Origin: Heliopora coerulea | Taxonomy: Eukaryota > Cnidaria > Anthozoa > Scleralcyonacea > Helioporidae | DNA length: 64,000 bases | Reading direction: 5' to 3' | Assembly (NCBI GenBank): GCA_030142905.1 | Contig: JASJOG010000072.1 | Location: 1,146,001-1,210,000 of the forward strand | Shown here: positions 54,001 to 64,000 of the stretch, in pieces | Position numbering within the stretch: position 1 is the first letter of the stretch | How the letters are laid out: every line of letters starts with the position of its first letter | Translations under genes and position numbers: made by a program | Notes under the pieces: generated by a model | Database searches by the model: none | Told to the model about the DNA's origin: nothing | Seen by the model: the letters and a program-made list of their open reading frames with translations, nothing else

Positions 54001-57000
54001 CACCCATCGACATTAGAACTTGACTAGTGGACTGATGAGCGTATTCAGGATCTAAATGTCTCTTCCACAACAACAAAAACAGAGGTATTCACAATATTAC
54101 TTGAAGATGGTCTCATTATCGCTACCCAACATTACTCTTCACGAACAGATGATTGCCTAAGTAAGCTACCGGATTGCTTCATCTTCATAATGGATAATCT
54201 TCTTCCAAACGAATCAAGCGGTGATTGGCTAATCGTAGAAAAGTCATAACCCCCGGGTTAGCAACCGTTCGTGGGAAGGAGCGTCCCGCGACGACTCTTC
54301 GAGCACCGGCAAGACCAAAGGGAAACTAAAGTGGCTATTCTATTGTTTAGTTTATCTAGTTTGAGCCCTTTGCAGAGTCTTCCAATGTTGGAAACATTGG
54401 ATTTAAGAAACAACTTACTTTCTGGTAAGTGTCCCTAGCTTAATCGTAGAAATTCTCTTTTATTCATTTATTTATAGAATAATTTGTTGGTTGGTTGATT
54501 AGTTGGTTCATGGATTAATTGATTGATTGATTCAATGATTGATTGCTTGATCTATTGATCAATTTATTTCTCTTTGTTTGTTTGTTGGTTTCCTTTTTTC
54601 TTTCTTTCTTTTTTTCTTTCTTTCTTCGTTTCTTCCTTTCTTTCTTTCTTTCTACCTATCTTTCTCTCTTTCTATCTTTCTTTCAATCTTTCTTTCTTTC
54701 TTCTGTCTGTTGTTTGTTTGGTTGTACTTATTTTAAATAATAACCATAGTTTATCTAATACCGTTAAGCTATAGCTTTTAGTCGTATATATTTATTATAG
54801 TCCTACCATCTAACCAATGAAAAACAATTATAAAAATAAAGTTCAACATTATAAAATTGCAGTATAATTTAATCGACCTGGTTACCTTTGAAACTGTCTG
54901 GAGATTGAAAGACTTAAGAGCCATACCTGATACCCCTCCAGATGTGATGCATGTAAAGAAATACCCGACAACAATGAGCTAAAATTGTATGTGCCGTTCT
55001 AAGAAAATGAATATTAAATTCATGGAATTCTACTTCGTTTAACAGACGAAGACAACCTGATACCTGGCCTCATAGGATGCCATCGATTAAAAAATCTTTG
55101 TATTCATGGTAATCCAGTATGCGAAGATTCGAATGTTAGGTAAGCCAGTTTTAATGCTTGCTTTTATTTTTGTGGTAACTAATCCATACCCAGCTTGTTG
55201 CATCATGTGACATTTCTATGTTTCAGGAATGCAATACTAAAGACACTTCCAGGATTAAGCACTTTAGACGAAGAGGAGATTCAGGTAAGCATTTATATCA
55301 ACATCTTTCATGAACACGTCTTTTACCGCTTGAACATCTTTGGTGTTTAAACTTAAGTCTAGAGTTACATGAAGAATATTGTTTTTTCCCATGGGCGCAC
55401 AATTTGGTATCCATCTTTTGCTCTCCCGTTGGTAGAGGAAAACTTCGTTTTACTTCGTTTTGCTTCGTTACGTTGCGGTTATTGCCAGGGTAATGGGTGC
55501 TTATTGTTTTAGCTTTTAATTGGTCCAGTTATCTAGCCTTACTACGCTGTAGTTATTTTTTACTACCTCGTACCGTTGTATTGTGATGGATGTTTTATTC
55601 TTGTGTTACATGTGTGTTGAATTCGTGGGCGCAACGAGGGTGCAGTCGGAGAGGGCTGTCACCCCCCCTATTGGGGGAGAGTGTGAGGGATTTTTTGGAT
55701 GCCAGCCATAAGCTTTAATGTCCTGAGCTGCCCAGACGTTTCTTCTACTCTTTTAGCCCCCTTTGACGTCGGATGTTGTTACTATAAACTAAACATATAC
55801 TTAACATAGTTTACTTTGTGTGTTGTGGTTGTTGGGGGCAGGGGGGTTCTGCACCAAAAAAACGAACCCCCCTTTCAAATTTCTGGTTGCGCTCTTGGTT
55901 GAATTGTGCTGTGTTGTGATGTCCTGTGCTGTCCTGTCCAGAACTGCGATGTATTGTGCAGTGTTGTGAAGTGTGTTGCATTGTTTTCGACTGGGTTCGA
56001 TTAAGTGGGATTGCGCTGTGTTCCGCTAGGCGGCGTTGTGTATTTTTCGTAACTTTTTTTTTTAATATAATTTTCTAGCTAAACAACAAAGCTTGTGCCG
56101 AGAAGACCGTTCTGTTCTCGATGTGCCTTTCACAAATTCATGCTCAAGAAGACATGTTAGCAAGACACAAACTTGAAACAGGGTCAGAGTATACTTTTTG
56201 ATTGTTTGTGCATGTTTATCCAAAAATTTTCCTCCCACCAAAATCTCCTTCTCTTTATCTCGCTCCTCCTCTGCGTTCCCTATCATTGTAAATAAACCTT
56301 TTCCAAAGTTTTTTTTTTTCATCTGGTTCGTCTGTTTTACGTTTAGACTTTTTTACGATCTTATTTACAGGAACTTACAATGTGAATCAGAAGATGATGA
56401 AGATGATAAAGATGGTAACGTCGTACGGCGATTAACACTTCAGGTAATAAAGTTCTGATGTGTTTAAAGCTTCATCTACTCAGTACGATTTTCGCGCGGT
56501 ATGGTTAATCACCCTGATGTATGTGATTCATTGACAATGGCCCTCCGGATGTATTGCAACATTTGCGAACGAATCACGAGCGAAGTTGCTTTGTTAAAGG
56601 AAAATCGCATACGCCAGCGCAAAGAGTCGCATGCGACAATCGCATCGCGTGAATGGGCCTCGAAATGTTTGTTTAAATATAGGTAAACTAAAAAATACAA
56701 CATTATTGTATGTTTGTAAAAACCAAATATAATAGACTGAGCAGTACAATCCAGTCAAGGACAATGTAATCTATTAAGGACAAAACTAAAACTCGGAGAA
56801 CTAAGAATAAAAAGCGATGTCACACAACAATGCACACCACGAAAATACAGTATATCAGTAAAACAAGGCATAACAGATTGAGCAATACAATGTAGTAAAG
56901 AACAATTAATGTAATCCAATACACACAAAGCTAAAACTCGGAGAACTAGGAATAAAAAGCGATGTAACACAACACGGCATACCACGAAAATACAGTATAT

Positions 57001-60000
57001 CAGTAAAACAAGGCATAACAGATTGAGCAATACAATGTAGTAAAGAACAATGTAATCCAATACACACAAAACTAAAACTCGGAGAACTAAGAATGAAAAG
57101 CGATGTCACACAACAATGCACACCACGAAAATACAGTATATCAGTAAAACAAGGCATAATAGATTGAGCAATACAATGTAGTAAAGAACAATGTAATCCA
57201 ATACACACAAAAGTAAAACTCGGAGAACTAAGAATGAAAAGCGATGTCACACAACAGGGCACACGACGTTGTAGCGCGCCGTGGAGTGCAGCGTAACGCA
57301 ACAATACATTTCGTGGCATTGCAAGGCACAACCCAACATGGTTAAGCACGATTCCGCGGCAGACTAGTAAACCATATACAACCGTAAGTTGACGTAACAT
57401 GTGGACCTCAGATCGTCTGTCACGATATATCTATTAAATACATGTTGAGTTGATATCTGACTTCTATAGAACCATATATTGATCGGACATTTGAACCTCA
57501 GATCTGGTATCACGATTAATCTATTCAATGCATGTTGTGTTCAAATCTGACTGCTGTTTTTTTGAATCTCAGAGCCGTCAGCTCAAAGAATGGCAAGATT
57601 TAATAATCAAACACAGGGTACAACACGAGAATGTCCCAGATTTTGAGCAGAAAAATTTGGGTGATGAGCTGACCGGGAAGAATCTAGACGCGTTACCTGA
57701 CGTTTTGTCCAAGTCTAGTACAAGACCAACTGTTGTTTATCAAAAAGATGATGAAATTTTGATGGAAGAGCATGAAGGGAAAATTGGTGCTGACAGAGAC
57801 GATTTAGATTTGTCCAACGCCGATGAGACACCGAGGTTTGTAAGACTGTGATAGACAAAAATGACGAGGGGAGAGATTAAAAGATATAATTCAACAACAA
57901 ATATATTTTTTATGCTGTTGTTTAGCCAGTACGAAAACGCTAAGCATCAAAAGTATTCAAAAGATGAACTTGCATTGAAAAGAAAAGCCGCTAAACCTGA
58001 TTTAGTGACCGATAGTTCGCAAGGTTGTTCAAAACGAGAGGATGATAATCATGCGGATGGAATGTTGAGTGGAAGACATCATCAAGCTGCCACTCTTATA
58101 CAAGTAAGTCGTTAGCTTGATGTTCTTTATGATAATCGGTAAGACTAAGTGCCTTGTTGTAATTTATTTTGTTTTGAATTCACTAAATTTAATGTCATAT
58201 TTACTGTTCTTTTAGCCAATAATTTGTATTTTGTTGACCTCGTTGCAATTTGCATCTCTGTTTTTTAACTTTTCCGCCCGTCATTCTTGTTTTTCTCCTT
58301 TCTACTTTGTACATTCTAACCATGTATCCTGGAAATATTTTCAATTGCCAGGCACATTTTCGAGGGTTTCGCATGCGCAAAAGGTATTTGGAAGCCACCA
58401 AGTTTGCAAGGTATCCAGGGATTGATCTGGGGGACGAAGAGTTTAACTTTGATGAAGAAGTCGATCTCAGTATGTTTGATGTGGATGAAGATGCCTTAGA
58501 TAACAACTGGACGCCAACAAATTCTCCACAATTTTCACCAAGGTTTGTTCTATGCTATTACTGACAGTTTGAAAGAAGTGTACGGTAAAGACGACTGTAG
58601 GACCACAACTTTATACAGAAATAAAGTGAAGGAACGCATACAGTGAATACCTATGGTGAAAGATATCTTTCGAGTGTCAGAATCTTACATTTTAAGACCC
58701 AGCGGGGCCAGTTGCGAAAAATGCAACTGTAAAGCCTCCATGCAGTAAGGAATCGAACATGAGCCCAGCGAATCTAGTGCAGTGTTCTGTCAACTGAGCC
58801 ACGAAAGCCGTGGGCGAGAGCATGGTTACGAGTTCTGTATTTATAATGGTGGTAATACCGGCAACGTAAGGAGTATATTAAATGAATATTTGGTATGTGC
58901 ACTTTATCACATGGAATAGAGTTATATATGTTTGTCAAGATCTTTTAGTCAGAACGTGGACTACCTTGAAGAACGCCCACATGAATCACAGTCATCTGAA
59001 AGTCAGCGTCTTTACCAAAAAGGGACGACTTTCCTGATTATTGTATTGTACACTGCGACAATCGAGTGAAAAAATTAGTTTAGTGTCGTAGTATTTAGAC
59101 TTGGGCTTCAAGTTATCAGAGAACTGTTTTACCATGAGCACCACTTCTTGGATTCATTCTTTTTTTATTACATTTTATATTCTAGCAATCCTCCTCATGA
59201 CTATTCACCTCCAAATGAGCAAAAGGTTTGCTATGTAGATGTCTTAATGTTTGTTGTGGAAAATGCTACTCTTGAGCTATCTACTACTACAGCCTGTTGA
59301 AAGGATATTCAGTTGAATTTAAGCCGAACTAGGGCACACTTGGAAGGGAAAGTAATGAATTTAAAGAAGGTCTTACTCCTTTCCGAACTCAAAATCTTGA
59401 AAGAACTTTAATCTTCCATCTTTTTGCAGCGTTTCAATCCGGCAACTAAAGAGGACATATATCGACCCTCCCCTCCCCGACAGGCTTGGCGGTCTCCAGA
59501 CTCACCTGTGTCACAGTTGAAGACGAGGCGGGTGATACCTCCCATCGATACAACAATGGTGATATCTGAACAAACTTCTTTTTCTGAAAACACTACGGAG
59601 AGATCTCATCGCACAAGTGAACTGTCAAGCGAATGGTAAGGAAAAGTTTTTATTGGATCTCAGCATAAAGTATTCGCGTAAACGCAAAGTTCTACGTGTA
59701 TTACAAAAATTCTGTGGTACCAAAAACATTCTAGCACTTCTACAAGATGTCGACGGGCACATATGTGGGCAATCTGCCCAACTATCCTTCCGTCCGCCCG
59801 GCAGTCCAATTGCCTCTCTGTCTGTCTGACGGTCCATCTGTCTGTGTATTAGTCATTTCGTCCGTCCATTCGTCTGTGGGTCTGTCTGCCAATCTGTTCG
59901 CCAATTGAACTGTCGGTCTGTTTGTCAGTCAGCCCACGCGTCTTCTTGTGTGTCCGTCCACCCATATCACTCTCGACCTGTGTAAAAAGTTTAAAGGTTG

Positions 60001-63000
60001 ATAACTGTCGTGACTGATCTCAAGGAATTTCAACGTTTCAAGCAACAGCCCTTCGTCAGAGACAGAAACGTGTTCTGAACCCTTTTCTTTCTCTGACGAA
60101 CGAGATCAACCTTTAAACTTTTTACCTTGTTTAACACTGTCTACGTAGTATTATGTGTTTACGTCATCTCTGCCAGTGTTTGTCAATCTGTTCGTTCATC
60201 CGTCCATCGCCTGGAGCATGTCGGCAATCAATGGGTGTCACCAAAGAACACTATTAAAAAACAACCGCTTGATTCCCAGTCATTTTTGTATAATTTATTA
60301 GGGGTTTCAGTAAAGACACTACTGCTGAACTAATGCTTAAACGAGCCAAGAAGATGAAATACAACGCTCTTCGTAAGAAGAAGTTCGAGGGTAAGTCTGC
60401 CCAGTTCGTTGGTTTCACAGCACACTTATTCTTATATCCTTAGGCTGTTATGTACTCGCGAACATCGTTCCAAGTTTAAGTTGCAATTTATTTTTTCCAG
60501 CAGATCCCGAAAAACGGTTGGAGCGTTTTAAGAAAGCTGAGGAAGCAAACAAAACACGCTACAAGCACGTGATTCAAAAAAAGAAGGAAAAGCAAAGGAT
60601 TGACTACTTCAGCGGTAACATCGAAAAAAACAAACTGTAGTTTCAGCACCATTTTATCTTCCCGCAATATCGTATCGTAGCACACTGGACTCTATCATAA
60701 CTGAAAAGCTGACTGCCAATCGGAAACTGAAACCAAACGCGGGACCCTTTTTTGCCGCTAGTCTCAGTCTCCTAGGCGGTCATGTTGGTGTAAATCGACA
60801 TCGAAATGACCGTCTAGGAGACTGGAAATGATATCGAAATGACCGCGTAAGAGACTGAAACTGACGGCCAGAAGGCCCCTTGTTTTCCAGGTTTGGTCTC
60901 ACGCTTTGGTCCAGTCATTGATTGATTTGACTAATTGATCAGTTAGTTTTTAGGTTTGGTAATGACCGTGAAATAGAGTCGAAAATTACCATACATCTTT
61001 TTGTCCATTCTTTTTTTAATTGAATTGAGTTAAGAATGACATTTTTCGGAATCAGTTTTAGTTTGCGACGTGTAAAAAAGTTGCCTGACCTTAGATTTTG
61101 TTTCTTTCCCTCTGTCGTTCATAGCCCGAGACGTTGTGTACCAACAGCCATCAGGACAGAACATCTCATTAAGAGATGAAGAGGAAAAAGCGAAGAAGGA
61201 AATGACGTACAGGTACTAGAATGTCCAGGAAACATGTCCTGATTTCTTTATAGAGAAAAGCAACGACATTTTTTATGGTATAGATATGGACGGAATACCA
61301 ATATTTTGTCTTATTACAAAAGGCGATATTGCACCACTTACAACGAGAGTCATTTTTCAATGTTGTCTTCTTCGCTCACCATAAAGATATTTATTTCCTT
61401 CGCCTTCACCATCACGATACATTCCTTATTTTTTCGTGGTACTTTTATCGATATATGTGTAATAAATTAAACATTACATGGCCCCCTGGAGTTACGAGTT
61501 TTATATGCTCGTGTTGAAAACATCTCTCTATTCCTCGCTTCGATCACTCGTATTATTAACCTTCAAACACAGAATTTGTATTTCCATATGGTCAAGTGCC
61601 ATCCTGTATCTCAGCAACAGTACATTTCAACAAGATGGGGATCCTTCGTGCAGATTATCCAAGATAAAGCGTGAGGCAACTTTTTTTTTTTGAGAAGTTA
61701 CCAGTACAATAACTGAAAAATGCCCTCCTGGCAACTTTTTAAAGATATTTCCCAGTCCTACTAATAGTCGGGCGAAAATGTCAAACTCTTTTGTTTACTT
61801 ACAACTTATCTAGCGCTCAACTTGCCTCTCGAGTCCTGAATCGATTCACCCACTTCCATCTAAGACTTACTGAAATGCCCGAATATGTGCCTGTCATCCG
61901 ACAGGTAGTTTGAAACCTTTGTCATTAAAGGTGCGCTCATACACCTTTGTACTCGTAAACCAAATATCGCAGTTGGAGTTCCTTAGCTGCTTTGCTGCTG
62001 TCTTTTTCTGTTTGATATTTAAATTTATAAATCAACAGGTTTTTGCCGTTAAGATGACTAGAAAGACTATTTTTTATTCCCCGTAGCTGGGTGTACAACC
62101 AAGCAATCGTGCACAAGGATAAAAGCGATGATATACTACATGATACCAAAGGATATCTGACCGAATCAAGACCTGTCAAGAGCAGGCCTGAAAGGTATTT
62201 ATATCTGTTTACCTGAAGTTAGTTCACTAACCACCAGGGTCGGCAGACACAATTGGTTTACGTGCTAGTAGATTCAGCCACTCCCTTTTTTATCGTTCTT
62301 AGGTCGCCACCAGTAAGCCTACCAAGAATGGATCCAGTGATTTTAGCTGGACGGCATCTTCCTTTGGTGGTATGTTCTTATCGGATGTGGATGTGCATCT
62401 GTACATGTATACAGTTTTAGATTTTAGATATGTGAGAGCTTGGATATATATTGAGCTCAATATATATCCAAGCTCTCACATATCTAAAATCTAAAACTGC
62501 ATCAATCATTATCAATGTGTGGTGGCTTCCGCTCGGATCGCACATATATGTCGAACTTGCGCCTTAGCTCGCCATCTGAGTCTTGGTAGCTCAATGGTTG
62601 GAGCGTCTCGCCGGTCGTCGGGGGGTTGCGGGTTCGATCCCCGTCTGGAGCTCAGAAATCGTTTTTCTGATTGTGGAGCTCGACGATCGTTCATGTATCT
62701 TACGGTACTTGTATACGTATACGTAAAGGTGCATGTGTATGTATATGTATATGTATAAGAACAGACAACCATAGCAGGAACTTGTGTAAAAAACTTTTTC
62801 TTTATCAACGTTTCGAGGCATCGCCTCTTCGTCAGGTCCTTACTTCAGTCAAGTACTGTATATGTGTATGTGTATGTTCATGTATATGTATGTATGTGTG
62901 CGTGTATGTATGTATGTATATATATATAATAATATGTGTATGTATATGTATATTTATATGTACATGTATGTGTAACAAAATATCACGATAACAAAACTAA

Positions 63001-63718
63001 ATTAGTTTAAAATTATTACAATGGTATGTTACTAAAAAGTGTTCTTAAATTTAACAAGTTCTGTTTGAAGTAAGCGACATATACTATTTCTGGTCCACTT
63101 ACCCGTTGATTATTTCAGTAGAATCACTTGTTATATTTCAGGCAAGCCCAGTAGGAAACCCAAGACCATCAACCAACAGCAGTGATCAAGATTCAAGTAC
63201 GTGTGAGAAATACGCAGTTTAACTTTCAAACACCGTGCTCTCTTGGCTGATAGATTGCTGACTTCGCGTGTCATATATTTCACAACGGTTAATCTCGCGC
63301 CTCTGAGGCAGCTCAGGGGATGGTTGTTTAAAACGAGCTTAGTGTCAATGAGAAATTGAAAGATGATTTGTGGTTGGAGCTCCACGTATTTTTGCCAACC
63401 GCCCAAGTTAAAATGCACGCTCAGCCTCGGGGTTTAAGCGAGCTCTGTCTAGAAAAATGTAGCGATTTATAATGATAGCATGACGGCTGCCGTGTGTATC
63501 AGCGCTGAGATACCAAATTAAATCTAATTTTAAAGTGTGCTGCTTCGCTGAAATCTAACCTCTTTTGGATTACAGATTTGAAACACTCCTGGTGTCAAGA
63601 GAAGACTCACTCTAACCCTGATTTATCAAGGGTCGGGCGAAATAAGGTTTATCCAAAAAAGGACAAAAGCAACAGCGCTGATGCTGGTATCATGAGAGAA
63701 CGGAATAACTACTTCTAA
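45061..63718 (+). CDS. LRRIQ1: Leucine-rich repeat and IQ motif protein LRRIQ1
   Basis: Thirty-two exons close in phase, about 1525 residues (human about 1720): 45061-45192, 45779-45985, 46708-46765, 47303-47517, 47614-47688, 47775-47837, 48396-48472, 49861-50916, 51091-51141, 51255-51342, 51679-51831, 52216-52366, 52701-52765, 53222-53347, 53682-53809, 54360-54424, 55046-55139, 55227-55284, 56079-56182, 56371-56443, 57573-57835, 57926-58103, 58352-58542, 59186-59225, 59430-59635, 60302-60390, 60504-60614, 61125-61212, 62087-62194, 62303-62369, 63142-63196 and 63576-63718. Order: acidic N-terminus, coiled coil, IQ motif ITIQKNYRRFR (about 265-276), a 350-residue exon of Glu/Lys/Arg helix, and LRRs (about 675-950) including HLDFSNNQLTSIHGLDGC, LAGNKITRIG and LDLRNNLLS. 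A second IQ, AATLIQAHFRGFRMRKRYL, follows near 1155, then SWVYNQ and RMDPVILAGRHLPLV, matching the end of human LRRIQ1. IQ motifs bind calmodulin; a ciliary role is inference. Confidence 0.92.
46217..46627 (-). mobile_element. Deleted Tigger/pogo-type transposon
   Basis: Terminal inverted repeats CAGTGGAGCCTTGCTATAAT and, inverted, CAGTGGAGCCTCACTATAAC bound 411 bp, with TA on both sides (46215-46216 and 46628-46629) as the target duplication. On the - strand a frame at about 46205-46510 reads MNAWINADENEPVS, then EDEITFSAQQ and an Asp/Glu run. This resembles the C-terminal tail of Tigger/jerky (CENP-B-related) transposases. It is an internally deleted, non-autonomous copy in LRRIQ1 intron 2. 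Confidence 0.8.
48935..49025 (-). mobile_element. tRNA-like SINE fragment
   Basis: Reverse complement contains GTGTAGCTCGATGTGATAGAG (A-box-like) and, 25 bases on, GATCAAAGGTTACCGG (weak B box). It lies in LRRIQ1 intron 7. It is too degenerate for a functional tRNA. Confidence 0.35.
49484..49690 (-). mobile_element. Hairpin retroposon-like element, family B copy 2
   Basis: Arms AATTAAGGCCCAGCAGAGAA and TTCTCTGCTGGGCCTTAATT enclose CGTTTCGTTGCGTCTCGCAA. A 30-nt unpaired head (reverse: GTGATAAACCAGGTAGAAAT) lies at the right end. An exact 14-bp direct repeat GAAGTTGTCTTTTA flanks it (49470-49483 and 49691-49704). It is in LRRIQ1 intron 7, antisense. Confidence 0.8.
51413..51438. repeat. Short perfect palindrome
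   Basis: CGAAGGTTAAA and TTTAACCTTCG meet at the centre, in LRRIQ1 intron 10, just before the SINE body fragment at 51468. Confidence 0.75.
51468..51520 (+). mobile_element. SINE body fragment
   Basis: AGTTGCATGTTTCGCAACAA then GTCCCGGTTGGGTCTTAAAA matches the body of the SINE copies at 34915 and 58686; the tRNA-like head is missing. Confidence 0.6.
54590..54712. repeat. (TTTC)n microsatellite
   Basis: About 120 bp of CTTT units with a few interruptions in LRRIQ1 intron 16; the Phe/Ser frames over it are spurious. Confidence 0.9.
56731..57262. repeat. Minisatellite of about 141-bp units, nearly four copies
   Basis: The block AGCGATGT recurs with ends at 56820, 56965, 57106 and 57247, spacings of 145, 141 and 141 bp. 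Each unit includes ACTCGGAGAACTAAGAAT, CCACGAAAATACAGTATATC and ATTGAGCAATACAATGTAG. It lies in LRRIQ1 intron 20. Confidence 0.92.
58686..58856 (-). mobile_element. tRNA-like SINE copy 2
   Basis: On the - strand: TAAATACAGAACTCGTAACC, then the A-box-like GTGGCTCAGTTGACAGAACA, the B box TGTTCGATTCC, and the body GCATTTTTCGCAACTGG then CCCGCTGGGTCTTAAAATGT. It matches 34915-35092 along its length. It lies in LRRIQ1 intron 23. Confidence 0.7.
59758..59945. repeat. Degenerate GTCTGTC/GTCCGTC simple repeat
   Basis: Imperfect tetranucleotide-type repeat of GTCT, GTCC and GTCA units in LRRIQ1 intron 25. Confidence 0.6.
59982..60126. mobile_element. Hairpin element with TTTC...TTCGTCAG core
   Basis: GTAAAAAGTTTAAAGGTTGA at the left pairs with TCAACCTTTAAACTTTTTAC at the right; the interior has AACGTTTCAAGCAACAGCCC then TTCGTCAGAGA. 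No flanking direct repeat was found. Confidence 0.6.
60501..60503 (+). promoter_or_regulatory. NAGNAG tandem splice acceptor in LRRIQ1
   Basis: CCAGCAG offers two acceptors three bases apart for the exon at 60504. Both keep the frame; use of the first would add one Ala before DPEKRL. Confidence 0.5.
60741..60886. repeat. Inverted repeat with GAGACTG motifs
   Basis: The outer ends GGGACCCTTTTTTGCCG and GGCCAGAAGGCCCC, with inner CAGTCTCCTAGGCGGTCA / TGACCGTCTAGGAGACTG, form a foldback in LRRIQ1 intron 27. The GAGACTG half is present a third time. Confidence 0.55.
62412..62499. repeat. 88-bp perfect palindrome
   Basis: The arms CAGTTTTAGATTTTAGATAT and on, and ATATCTAAAATCTAAAACTG, are exact reverse complements meeting at GAGCTC with no spacer. 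It lies in LRRIQ1 intron 30. Confidence 0.93.
62576..62655 (+). mobile_element. tRNA-derived SINE head
   Basis: The A box TGGTAGCTCAATGGTTGGAG and the B box GGGTTCGATCCCC have tRNA spacing, but the acceptor-stem ends do not pair, so this is a SINE head rather than a tRNA gene. About 150 bp downstream are TATG repeats and then AACGTTTCGAGGCATCGCCT / CTTCGTCAGG, the same core as in the hairpin elements. Confidence 0.65.
62700..62975. repeat. Interrupted (TATG)n microsatellite
   Basis: TATGTA/TGTATG units before (62715-62757) and after (62855-62972) the TTTCG core segment, in LRRIQ1 intron 30. Confidence 0.8.
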
Positions 63719-64000
63719 CACTGCGTTTTCGCCCGTTTGCGCTAAAACTGTATCTGCTCCAACAGTAACTTCTGGCGCGGCTTCATTGATCCGTGATGAA
63801 ATAGTCCCAGGCTGGTTGCCGACTAGTCGTGACCATGTGGACGACAATTTTCTGGTATTTGGAATTGTCTAGTCTGTGCAATATTTTCTTCAAAGGCGAT
63901 GTTGCACACAACGATTTCCAACGGCAATACTTCATGCAAATTAAATTGCACAGGATTAACACATGTCAGTTCTTTGTGCATCATCGTCCATCCACGTTGA
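63719..64000. other. Stretch downstream of LRRIQ1
   Basis: It begins the LRRIQ1 3' UTR; nothing else was recognised up to the window edge. Confidence 0.5.

Noticed and set aside
56906..57400. Cys/Leu/Phe-rich repeated frame on the - strand
   Set aside because: Produced by the 141-bp minisatellite units; the protein repeat mirrors the DNA repeat.
62576..62655. Functional tRNA gene
   Set aside because: A and B boxes are good, but the acceptor-stem ends do not pair and SINE-like sequence follows.

Overview
The window is nuclear DNA of an animal. Its genes are split into many short exons with GT-AG introns, and the introns are full of microsatellites, SINE-like units and foldback or MITE elements. 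Proteins recognisable from memory as animal families are SET, mitochondrial GrpE, PEX3 and LRRIQ1. AT-rich DNA, moderate introns and repeat types that look familiar from corals suggest a cnidarian, probably an anthozoan; the species assignment is inference.

Layout. (1) About 1.2-8.9 kb, + strand: 3' part of a long coiled-coil gene ending in a GRIP-like tail (golgin-like, resembling golgin-97); its 5' end was not found. (2) 8.9-12.7 kb: no gene seen; a 430-bp foldback element lies at the end. (3) 12.7-17.6 kb, - strand: SET/TAF-I histone chaperone of seven exons with a very long acidic tail. (4) 18.5-21.0 kb, + strand: mitochondrial GrpE in two exons, head-to-head with SET. (5) 22.2-22.7 kb, - strand: a small secreted/transmembrane protein with a Cys-rich ectodomain and PY motifs. 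(6) 24.0-39.5 kb, + strand: a 17-exon gene that joins an EGF-like module, seven membrane spans resembling plant TOM1/THH1, a complete RING-CH ubiquitin-ligase finger and two more spans. This is the most unusual protein in the window. (7) 42.0-44.4 kb, - strand: PEX3 in three exons. (8) 45.1-63.7 kb, + strand: LRRIQ1 in 32 exons, head-to-head with PEX3.

The genes do not form one pathway. They cover Golgi trafficking, chromatin/PP2A control, mitochondrial protein import, membrane ubiquitylation, peroxisome membrane biogenesis and probably cilia. Two divergent pairs (SET/GrpE and PEX3/LRRIQ1) are each separated by less than 0.9 kb and may share promoters.

The most striking non-coding signal is a set of at least six hairpin elements. 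Each is a 150-320 bp snapback with an unpaired head of roughly 30-45 nt at one end, and each is flanked by 10-14 bp direct repeats that look like target-site duplications of retroposition. Several share an internal motif: TTTCG, a short hairpin, then ATCATCAG or TTCGTCAG. The same motif follows a tRNA-like unit near 62.6-62.85 kb, which suggests a SINE-type family that has folded back on itself.

All exon limits were read by eye from splice signals and from reading-frame phase that closes through every junction. They have not been checked by transcripts or database searches.
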